DNA of 64,000 nt from Chondrosia reniformis (taxonomy: Eukaryota; Porifera; Demospongiae; Chondrillida; Chondrillidae), in NCBI GenBank assembly GCA_947172415.1, contig OX359199.1:460001-524000 (forward strand). Direction: 5' to 3'. The position numbers and the translations under genes are program-made. The notes under the pieces are model-generated. The model was not told where the DNA came from. It saw nothing but the letters and a program-made list of their open reading frames with translations, and did no database searches. Positions 50,088-60,402 of the stretch are shown in pieces. The first letter of the stretch is position 1. Each line of letters begins with the position of its first letter.

Positions 50088-50583
50088 GATGGGACTATAT
50101 GTAAAAACTCTTTTTTAATATTATATCCACAATTTATAAGCTGCAATTCATTTTTAGGAGTTAGGGTTAGGGTTAGGAGAGTTCTTTACATTTGGTGATG
50201 CTACAAATAATATAATGTCGTGCTCAATTACGAATTAAGCATTGTATTTACGTGAATAATCTAAATCGCCATTAGGAAACATAAACAATATATATAATGG
50301 ACTAAAATACATGCACTTATAATTAATTGTGAGACTAATTAGAACATGCAAACATATATAATATGTAAGCCACATGTACATTAAATGTTCAATAGGGTAT
50401 ATGTACGTATGTTCAAGTTACGTATTATAGTTACACACTTAATATGCTTGCATGATCATGAGATATCCATGCCTGTATAGTGAGTGGTTTAGCTCCAAAT
50501 TTCAAAAGCACTTCAATAATAGCTGATATATGAAAATTGATAAATCTAAAAATTGATAGAAACTGCAATTATGTAAATTTAAC
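50088..50583. other. Converging 3' region, CYP51 / NLR
   Basis: AT-rich. GGAGTTAGGGTTAGGGTTAG at about 50158 is a short telomere-like stretch. No gene seen. Confidence 0.5.
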
Positions 50584-53500
50584 TTACTGATTGACCATTA
50601 GTTTCAATTTTGGATTACACTGGTTGACCTCATCAATAAGTTCCTGCTTAGGAAGGTGTTTTTTTGGGGACAACCCTAGTGATAAAACTTTCAGGTTCTG
50701 ATTAGCTAATGCTCCCTTGAGAATACTCTCTGCCATTTTCTGATTGACATCTTCTTGTTTCACTACCAATGCTTCAAGAACCTTGTTCTTCTTCAAAGCA
50801 CTCTCAAGTACTACCAACCCATCTTCAGATACATCAGGTAGGTCCTATGCATGTATAATAATTAAAATCAAAATAACGTATTTGTCCATTAGGAGGCAGA
50901 TCACATGGTGATCACATTTTTCCCAGGTTTTCTGCTTATGGGCGGCCATTTTACCAGAACCATGCTGGCTGCCTGTGTGGACTTAACCAAGTCAGCTCAT
51001 CACGTTTTTAAGATTAACTTATTGATATCAGAATGCAGTAAACCCAGTACAAATACTCCAAACCATACAATACCTTTGAGGAAATATGTTCAGAAAAGCT
51101 GTCCATTATAATAGCAAGATGTTTCAAAGTGCAGTTGTTTCTTAGGCTTCCAATCATCAAAATTATTTCATCCAATAGGATTCCTTTGCAATCAACAAGT
51201 GCAATACTTTCTAAGGTACTTATTTCTAAGTGCTCGGCAAAATCTCTTAGAATGTCACAACCTGTGGAACGGAGATGGAAGTACTATATGACATATACAT
51301 CCTCTGTTAACTGTCACCACATAAGATTGAACATGCATGCCCAAATATGGATACAGCACATATCATACCTGTGAAATCACAAGCAAGTTTCAAATGTCTC
51401 AAGGATTCATTCTGGATCACTCCTCTGAGTATATAAGATGTCAACTTGGGGTGACATACTTCTATGACCAAACTATTTAGGGACCTACACTGACCAATCC
51501 CTTGTTCAACACAGACAGGGAGGTGGTCCTGTATGCACATATGTGCATGTATATATACCTCATAAACATTCCAGTTTAATGAACCAACAAAAATAGCAGA
51601 CTATCTTATAAAAATTAAAAATACAAAACATTCTTCTTCTGGGGTCAATTCTTTTATCTCCATTATACACTTATTATATTGATTGCAAAATCCAACACCA
51701 GATTTACTGAACAATAATTATCCATTTAATTTTTGTTCCTTAATTAATAAAATAAGACTGGAGATACTCGTATTACATGCGAATCAAATGGATTGTGTTA
51801 AAATCCCTTCTGTATGGACATATACAGTATGTGTACATTATATAACTCACATCCCATGATGCAAATCCTTCAATTTTAAATTCTTTAATTTCACTCTTGG
51901 TTAGGCACTTAAACAGTTCACAACACTGTGATCCTCCACCAATTCCTCTCAGTTTAAGAAATTCCAGTGATTGAGAACTGCTTTTCATGCAGTTCACAAT
52001 ACATCCCAATGACTCATCCTTCAGTGGGATAACGTCTTTGCTGCAGTCTTTCATTAACATTTTAACCCGAAAGTTAGAAGCTGTGTAAATCACACATCAT
52101 ACATATACTGTATATCAGATATTTCAGAGAGAGAATTAATTATCTAAAATGACCTTAATTTTGTGAAGATGATAGGTAGATTAGATAGGTAAGGCTATTT
52201 TGTTTGCATTTAATCAACACTTTTAATTTCAGTGCTCTAATTATATAATCAATTTTCTCTCTTTTGTAATGTCTGGAACAAACTAGAGACATGGGCCTCT
52301 ATATGGACAAAATTCTAATGTGGAAATACTATAAACAGTTGTATTGCTATATACATGTACCTGTTAGTGCATGCATCTCTTACCGTCTTGTGGGCAGATA
52401 GCAAGCCTTTGCATGTTAGATCTGCCCTGACATGCCTTTACAAACAGCTCACATAACTCCAAGTTATGTATGTAAACTGCAATTATGCTGGGATGGTTCC
52501 TAATACTCTAAAGTAAAGATATATCTTGATCATCTGCTTGTCCTGATAAAGAGAATCACCACTAATTAGTGAATGAAGATTACTAGCTTGTAGTTACAAT
52601 ATAGTGGAAATTATTAGATATGCTGGTTTGTTATTAAATTCGGTAAATTATTAGGACTTTTAACACACGTCTTTGATCAATTCACTTCAAAAATAATCAC
52701 TACAACGTTTCACCCTTCTCGGGCTTCTTCAGGTATACAAAAATAAGCTTGTCAGCTTATTGTCAGCTTATTTTCAGCGAATTTAATAGCTTGTAGTTAG
52801 TTTAAGAGAGAAGGCATGAGGGAGGCATTGCTGTGGCAATTGTAGCTCAGTGGCAGAGCAACTGGCGGTGTCATAACCAGCTATCCTGGGTTTGATTCCC
52901 AACAATTGCTTCTTTGTGTTTTCCCTGTTTTTGACTGATTATAATTACTTGTGGTTAGATTATCACTTTGATTATTCATACGTAAAGGTAGGCCTATACT
53001 GAAATGATAGGGGTTGTTTGCTGTGTACATTGAGAATAGCATTGGCGTGATAAGCCTCAGCAACACAATTTTTCAGCAATTGAATGTTTCAACCCAGAGG
53101 TCTTCTTGAGCATAATGTTTACATTGACATATATGCATGTAGCTGGATATTTTGATGCATCATTTATTCAAATATTAGGCAATGTGTACTATGGTTAAAC
53201 GTACTTCAATAATCTGATGAGATTTTTCACTATCAATATAAGACACTGCCTCCCACTCATTGCTACAGATACGTAGTGCAATTAATTGTAAATTTGGTAA
53301 TTTGGTAAGAATCTTGGCCAAATGGTCTGCAACAAATAGTTTTGTATTTGACATGAATAGCGAGAGGTTCAGTGATACCAGCTGATGACAAGTAACAAGT
53401 GAGCAGGCAAGCCTCGGATAAAATTCATCATGATTAACCACTGAAAAATATGCAGAGAAGAAAACTGATTATCAAAAACACCAATTTACTATGTCTACAT

Positions 53501-56500
53501 ACTACTATAAAGAATTACATACATACACAAACTAAAAAGCCTTGTCTTAGGGATAGCACTTTAGAGCATCTAGAGATACATTTTTCTTCTGGTATTGATA
53601 CCTTTCAGCCCTTGGATTCTTCATTCAGCAAGATTGGAGAATATATGCACGAACTATCTCTTTTACAGTATATGAATATAGTGTTCACTATCTTGTTTCA
53701 CTATCATTGCAAGCACTTGTGTTGCTTGCTTATCATCTACGTAACTTCATGTTTGATTATTTAGACTAGTTTAGGAGGAATTAGCAAATAAACAAACTAA
53801 TATATATATCATACCAAATTGATTTCCCAGATTCAACTCAATAATCTGAAGTGTCCCAGATAGACAGGATATGATCTCAGGCAGGCAAACAGTCATTTTA
53901 TCAAAACCATTCTGTTCTCCCTCTGGCTATACAATACAAATCATATTTATAGTGTATACATAAGTATGCATACGTACGTATATATAGCCTATTGGATCTC
54001 ATGGTTTGAATTACTAATGTTGCCCTTTCACAACTAAAGCTGTGTAGTAACTAAAGTCACACAAAATCATTGATCGGAAAACCTAATTACAGGAATGGCA
54101 CTAGTTTCCTAAGTAGCCAAAAAAACAGAAATAGAATGTATCATCGGATATTATGAGGATACAAGATTTATTGTCTAAAGACATGTAACTATAATTACGT
54201 ATATATATTATAACTGTAATTATATTTTACAATTCATACAGTTAACTGTAACTCACAGAATATGCCGCTTCAGTTGTTTCAAAGCATAATGAAAGCACTT
54301 TCAGTGACTTTTGAGAACAGATAAATCTCTTTGTTTTTTCCACCATGTCTACCACATCACAACAACCTGAAACACATATATAGTCAAGTATGAAGTGAAA
54401 CACACACACATATATATATATAGGGTACTTGTTGCAATCATATATATAAAGTAAAATAAAAACATTTAAAAATGAAGTTAGAAGTAGGGATGGGATGGCA
54501 GTGGATGTCAGTGTCTACAACAGTGATTGACACATCTGGAATAAGTATCAAAACAAGACAGTGATCATATGGTAAGGCTAACAATGCAGAAATTGTATAC
54601 TGAAACCTTAAGATTACTTCTATGTTTGGGACGTATCATGATTGCTGAAGTAGGGATGATAAGTACGTAGGAGTATTAGATCATTTGAGTAAGAAATATA
54701 TTCAAAATAACCATTCTAGGAACTCACAGATCAATTTGCCTGAATTAGAACTTTGCTGAGAGATGAAGTGTAAGGTGATTTTAAAGACCTCTAAATGTGT
54801 GATTTCCTGGGATATCAAATACGGCATGATATAATCGGTATCGTCTTTTATTTCTAGCATCTTAACACTTTCTCCAACGCTGCATGACAGAAGATATGCT
54901 ATAGCACTGAGTTCAGATCGAATATTCACATTGCCAATAGTTAGAGAGTGGCCATAAAAAGACATAAGCTGTTGACATAGTTTATCATTTCTACTCTCTG
55001 CCACTACTACACTAATTGCATGAATAGATTTTGAGTAAGCCTCTTCGTGAGGTTGTTCCCTGATAGAGTCAAGATGGCCAAAGAGGAGATCATTGAGTGC
55101 ACGATTTTCAAGTCCTCCAAGACCACAGAAAAACAGAAAAACTGTCTCATGCTTAGAATCAGTTATCTCAAAAGTGCAGCCACTTGTATTGTATGTCAGC
55201 TTTAAGTAACCCTTCCAGTATTTGACCTGTTCTTCTTCACTGAAGTGCTTCACTAGTTCATGAGCAGCTAGGAATTCCTGAAATGTGCGGTGAAGAAAAT
55301 GATGTGACTTTTTTACTCCAAAAGGACTGTTACGAGAGATTGTGTTCAGTAAACCAAAATGATCATCTTCAGTTAACTCAATATTTTCAAAAATGATTCT
55401 ATCATTATTAATTCCATCTAAGGCCAATTTGCAGAGTTTTCTGAATCCAGGACAGAGTCGTTCTACATCCTCAAGACTAGACACACAAACCTCCCTCCCC
55501 TTCTTCTCATAATGGCACCTGACTGAAGAGTATATGATGTACTGGAACAATTCGGTGATCCTCTCTGGTGGTGTGCCAAGGAAATTGCTCACAAAGCATG
55601 TCATCAGAAGAAGAAGTGGAATGAAACAGATTTTCTTGATTTGTGTGAGTGTCGTCTCCAATTTGGATAGCAAGGTGTCAGCCTCAGATTTACGTGACTC
55701 TCCAAAGTACCCTTTTGTGAACTCTTCAATCTGTTTCTCCTCAAAACCAGTCACCTCAATCCTCCTGTCTATCCTGTCATGAAGATGTGCTGATGCTCGT
55801 GGTCGGGATGTGATGATGAAGGATGACGCGGGGAGGGCCTTGCCATTGATGATGTCAGCAACTAGGGAGTGGCGTTGTAGCTTTTCAGGGAACTCATCGT
55901 AGCCATCCATGATAAACAGTGTGTCCTTTCCCTTGCTGTCTGTGATGTAACGGCTCAAAATGGACACATCCTCTTCATCAAGAGCACTATACACATCACT
56001 AGTACAGCTTTGGACCAGGTCTGGAACTGATATTGCGTCAGATTCAAATGGAAGACCACGAAGTACCACTCGAATGACCAGTTTGAATTCCTTTGCAAAT
56101 GTACCCTCTGCAGCAAACTTATAGCAAAGCTGTTTGGTCAGAGTGGACTTTCCTATACCTGGTTCTCCCTCAATGAGGATGCGTTTCCTTGGAGGGTGTG
56201 CTGGTATGTACTCTAAGATATCCTGGATATTGATGGAGCTATCCTTGAATCGTTGATTCTCTGATACCTCATGTGTAGAAGAAAATGCTCTACCAATACT
56301 TTCAGCATCAAGAAATAAATTTTCTGCGAAGTCTTTAGAAAAAAGATAGTCAGGAATTTTCTCTTTCTCATCTTTACCTTTTTGGTCGGTATCTACAAGG
56401 ATAAATATAATATATAATATATAATAAATATTCTGCATTGTCTTTAGAAAGATATTCAGGATTTTCTCTTTCTCATCTTTACCTTTTCGGTCGGTATCTG

Positions 56501-58575
56501 CAAGGATCACTGATGGTGTCTCATTTATTGCATCTTTTCTTGTTGGCTTTAGTTCAAGTGATTTGACAAGCTGGAGACGCACAAAATCCATTTTAGCTTG
56601 AGATAAAGACCAATGGTTTTCTATGACTGGACAGGTGTAGACTGAATTGAGACTCTTGACAACCTATATAAACAGTAATAATATAGGATAAGGATTTCTT
56701 CTAATTGTGTCAAACTCATCTTCTTTTGATATTTTGAGCATCTAGAGATGCAGTTTTATAGAGATTTATAGAGTATCCTTTCTAGACCATCTTTACTAAG
56801 CAGAGATTCTAAACAACCACAGCCTATACTAGAGATATCAAAGGTACGTATTGTTTACCAGATACCTTCCTCATGTATACCCTGCAGTATACACTGGAGA
56901 AACAGGAAGGACATTGAAGATCAGGCAGAGCAAATGTGCTGTCAGATTAGGGGATGTGAACAATGGCCACTCAATGAAAACCGGACACCCCATTGAATGG
57001 AACCAAACCAGAATAGTGGACAGCTAGGGAGAAGAACTGGTGCAGAAGGATGATCAAGGATGCCCTGAAGATTCTTCTTCCCCCATGCAGAAATGAGATG
57101 TAACCAATGATGATGATGTCATCCATGCAAAATGGCGGGACAAATCTCTATAAAAAAGAACACCTATGGACCAATTAGTCACTAAAGAAGACCTTTGGGG
57201 TCAAAACATTTGACGACCAGAAAGATATCACCAACTGTGTCTCTATAGACGCTCAAAATATCGAAAGTTGAACCTTCTAAACAGATATAATAATCCTCAA
57301 ACTTTAAAATAACAACACATGCATATGAATGCTAAAGTGTATTATTTCAGAAATAAACAGTACAGGTAATTCCTTATTTAGCTTGAACAACTTGTGAATT
57401 TATGGATACCAAATGGAGGCTTTACTACTCACTCAGTGCCCTTGCAAAACAGTAATGGAAACTTTATTATGTATAGTGCAGCTATTCACACATTGTTCTG
57501 GATATTAGCTATTGAATTATCCCCCTAGTGGTTGCATGTACAGTACATTCAAATACATACGTATTTCAGATGTGGTGCAGTAATAATAATCATAAATATT
57601 GTGTGTATCCTTGAATCTTACCACAGTTGGAAGTTGTAATTTATCTTTAGTACAATCTACCATCTTGCCAACCTCCATTTCACTTATAGCTACACAAGAA
57701 GAATCGTACGTAATTATTACAAGAAGAGAGTTAGGAATTCATCACTAATTACAATCTTCAGTTACTTCAGCCTACACTTGCACTAAAGGTTTTATTAAAA
57801 TGTGATCATTATCTTATATTTTTGAAGTTTTAAAGAAAAAGAAAAGGGGAAGGCTGGAGGATCTATAGGTACAAAGGTTATTTTTATCTGGTATTACCAA
57901 CAAAAAAGATGCACATCATGTATGTATAATTGAACTTGCACAGTTTATACTGATATCCTCACGTACGTATGTATATATGTGATTTAAATCACTACATTCA
58001 CAAATACTAACTTGTCTGCATGGCAGACTTCCTTCTTTTAGCAGCTGGCACAGAAGCATCTTCAGATAAATCTATTAGACAAATATCATTCATGATCGTA
58101 ATAATAAGAACAACTACAGAAAGCTCTTCACCAAATATAAGTTACATAGAAATGAACCTTTATTCTTTCAACAACTACCTGTATAGCTAGATTCTTTGAT
58201 TACCGTAAAAATTTCGGGGATCACTAATGTATGTATATATATAGAATACTATGGATACTACTCCTACGCACTAAGGAGAAAGTCATCAATCTTCTTAGCT
58301 AGCTCTGTGTGACATTCGTTTGTTTTATCTTCCTTTAGTACTTTACTGAAAGACTTCAGTTTACTAACGCAAAGATCGCGATCCAAGATACCATAGAAGA
58401 GTGCATTTGCTTTCTCCAATTGGGACTCCTGGATGTCCTGGAGTTCTCCCTTGGTAATGACGTCATCATTCCGCAAACCAGCAGCAACTCTACTAATGTC
58501 GCACTCCTTCAATGCTTGATAAAGGATAACCTTCAAAAAATTTCGCAAAGGATCGTTACTACCTTTTTCGGCCAT
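50584..58575 (-). CDS. NOD-like receptor: CARD-NACHT-LRR (12 exons)
   Basis: Cytosolic pattern-recognition receptor of innate immunity. Exons: 58575-58272, 58071-58012, 57689-57622, 56663-54728, 54366-54257, 53926-53815, 53440-53205, 52507-52384, 52080-51851, 51528-51369, 51261-51074, 50844-50584. They join in frame to 1262 residues if exon 4 is uninterrupted. Exon 1 encodes a death-fold domain best fitting CARD (DDVITKGELQDIQESQLEKA). Exon 2 adds a basic AKRRK linker. Exon 4 carries the NACHT ATPase: Walker A GEPGIGKST (about 56142-56168), Walker B LFIMDGYDEF, sensor ITSRP, and a winged-helix region ending FLHRTFQEFLAAH. Exons 5-12 encode leucine-rich repeats (LKVLSLCFE, LQIIELNLGN, LVSLNLSLF, LRHLKLACD, LKVLSLGLS). 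The start is the first ATG (MAEKGSND). The ligand is unknown. The region upstream of Walker A has an internal duplication (see findings). Confidence 0.9.
52836..52990 (+). repeat. tRNA-like / SINE-like element (NLR intron 7)
   Basis: TAGCTCAGTGGCAGAGCA resembles a pol III A box and GGGTTTGATTCCC a B box. GCAATTG and CAATTGC could pair as an acceptor stem. The anticodon arm (around GGTGTCATAACC) pairs poorly, so this is not a good tRNA. The following 3' part (ATTACTTGTGGTTAGATTATC) recurs at about 34059 in a PSME3 intron, which argues for a tRNA-derived SINE. Confidence 0.5.
56684..57290 (+). mobile_element. Penelope-like retroelement remnant with GIY-YIG fragment (NLR intron 3)
   Basis: Translation around 56880-57110 gives VYTGETGRTLKIRQSK, then NNGHSMKTGHPIEWNQTRIVD, and after a stop and frameshift NWCRRMIKDALKILLPPCRN. 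That is the pattern of a GIY-YIG endonuclease domain as found at the C-terminus of Penelope-like retroelements. Ends form inverted repeats: AAACTCATCTTCTTTTGATA / TTTTGAGCATCTAGAGATGC near 56709-56752 versus GTCTCTATAGACGCTCAAAA and TATCGAAAGTTGAAC near 57239-57273. No reverse transcriptase part remains, so this is a decayed 3' fragment. Confidence 0.6.
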
Positions 58576-58866
58576 TTGTTTTTGCACTCACGTGATCTCT
58601 TCTTTATTTATATGGAAACATTTTTTTATTACTTTCAGTAATTTGAAAACTCCTATATTACCAGTAAAGGAGTGTTCTTTGCTTTAAATTTAGTCATACA
58701 TATACATATGTTAAAAGATGTCTGTCCTTTTTTATTCTATTCATATGTAGACTGATACACATTAAAAAAGGGGTGATGAGATTGTTATTTGACTATAACA
58801 CTCATTCTCTTATCTTCTTGAGAGTGCTTTATAGACAACCAGAAGGTGATTATGTGTATTCTTCAG
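58576..58866. other. NLR 5' flank and left copy of a direct duplication
   Basis: 58665-58850 is a diverged direct copy of 59268-59450, which includes the 3' end of the minus-strand Fic gene. Shared phrases include GGAGTGTTCTTTGCTTTAAA, GTTAAAAGATGTCTGT, GTGATGAGATTGTTATT and GAGAGTGCTTTAT. It directly precedes the copied CYP51 tail. Confidence 0.7.
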
Positions 58867-59211
58867 GTTTCTCCAGTCTGGTGTGGATAACAGTGAAAAG
58901 TTCTCATATGTTCCCTTTGGAGCAGGTCAGTACTGAAACGATAATATAGACAGACTATGCAGTCTTATCAAATCATGACCGCATGTATATCAAGTGTGTC
59001 CCTGTGTCCTTCAGGTCGACACAGATGTGTGGGAGAGAGCTTTGCTTACATGCAAATCAAAACAATCTGGTCTGTACTGCTACGCTTGTACAAGTTTGAT
59101 TTGGTGGATGGGTATTTCCCTGCAATTAACTATTCTACAATGATCCATACTCCTATGAATCCAATTATCAGATATGAGAGAAGGCAAAATGCATACTCAG
59201 CAGAAGATTGA
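58867..59211 (+). pseudogene. CYP51: Duplicated CYP51 tail (last two exons), gene fragment
   Basis: 58867-58925 copies CYP51 exon 9 and 59015-59211 copies exon 10 with its stop. The intervening intron and the splice signals (GCAG|GTCAGT, TCCTTCAG) are nearly identical. The heme-binding [11 protein letters not shown] is preserved across the splice. There is no upstream P450 sequence, so it cannot make a P450 alone. Similarity starts around the TGTGTATTCTTCAG preceding exon 9 and stops right after the stop codon. High identity means a recent event. Confidence 0.9.
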
Positions 59212-59378
59212 CATGTCATATTTTTAAATAATAAAGTAGCTACAATATTACCATTTGAGATCAGTATAGGAGTGTTCTTTGCTTTAAATTCAGCCATACT
59301 TATGTTAAAAGATGTCTGTTTTTTTATAATATATGGACACATGTGTATGCTAGCTTTAAAAAAGGAGTGATGAGATTG

Positions 59379-60253
59379 TTATTCAACTACAGCACTCATT
59401 CTCTTATCTTTTTGAGAGTGCTTTATGGACAACCAGAAGCTGTTTAAGAGCATTGTGGCTACAGATATTGGCTTTCCGTCTTCCTTAGCTTGGCTGTGTG
59501 CTATTAGCTTCACAAACCTCTCCTTGTTGTAAAGTTGACCATCAGAGTCTCTTAACTCAACAGGGACAGGAGAGATTAGGGCCAGAGTGTAATAGGCTAA
59601 CAAAATGGCTACCGTTCTACTGCAGTGAACAAAGGGATGCAATGTGACTAAATCGTACAGTAGTTGAGCTGCACAGCGACATATGAAATTAATATATTCT
59701 GGTGACTTCTTGTCTTCAAAGAATTGTCTCTTCTTCATGTAACAGGTAAACCTCTTCAAGATGGCGTGTAAGGTACTTGGGATAAGGTGGGGAGGAGGGA
59801 GGAAGTGTAAGTGACGTGGACCATCGCTACTAACGTGCACAGCGTTTGAATCTCTTAGCTTTCCAGCGCCCTTTGATGAATCACGGTCAATGAGAATTGC
59901 GTGAAGCTCAAGAACAATATCGCTTGACAAACTTTCACAGTCTATGTCTTGAAGAAAGTTCCACCCTTCCCGAACGCTAGAGGCGGATTGATTTTCTTCC
60001 ATCAAAGAGATTGAAGACTAAAGGTGACAGAATGTGCACAAAGTAGTTTACCCATTTTAAATTCCACATCACTAGAGATGCACGAGTTCAAGTAAATTTG
60101 AGTGGTCTAACTCACCATTAACGAATCGCTAAGCGTATCCAAACTGTCGCCCGAAGGATACTTAACAAGAAAGTTTTGAATTTCCTCATCTACTACTGTA
60201 TCACGAGAAGACTCGATAGAAAATCTTGGGCCGTATTTGGGATTCTTCGTCAT
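59379..60253 (-). CDS. Fic-domain protein with degenerate catalytic motif (2 exons)
   Basis: Exon 1 is 60253-60116 (MTKNPKYGPRFSIES...) with donor ATG|GTGAGT. Exon 2 is 60017-59379 after acceptor CTTTAG. The total is 258 residues in frame. The Fic core is recognisable: a helix with ELHAIL, the GKLRDS segment, LPPPHLIPSTLHAIL, and a helix before LVTLHPFVHCSRTVAILL. Fic enzymes use HPFx[D/E]GNGR to transfer AMP from ATP onto target hydroxyls. Here the motif reads HPFVHCSRT: the His survives, but the acidic residue, Gly-Asn-Gly and the phosphate-binding Arg context are changed. Classical AMPylation is therefore doubtful; it may be inactive or use other chemistry. It is head to head with the canonical Fic gene, 149 bp apart. 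Confidence 0.75.
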
Positions 60254-60402
60254 GGTTGGGTTAGTTCGCTTGACAACGATACAACCTCGGATACAACTGT
60301 GGCCTTTCAAAATGTGAGATAATTGTGGCGCAATTATACCTACTATTTTTAGCACATAGGCCTACGTCACACAAAGCGCCTTTTTGAACTTATGATCCAT
60401 GC
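60254..60402. promoter_or_regulatory. Divergent promoter of the two Fic genes
   Basis: 149 bp between start codons. It includes TACGTCAC near 60363 (CRE-like). No TATA box noticed. Confidence 0.45.

Noticed and set aside
50155-50180. Telomeric repeat
   Set aside because: Only two to three TTAGGG units within unique sequence; not a chromosome end.
52836-52912. tRNA gene (Met-like anticodon CAT)
   Set aside because: A and B boxes are good but the anticodon stem does not pair and a shared non-tRNA tail follows; better seen as a SINE.
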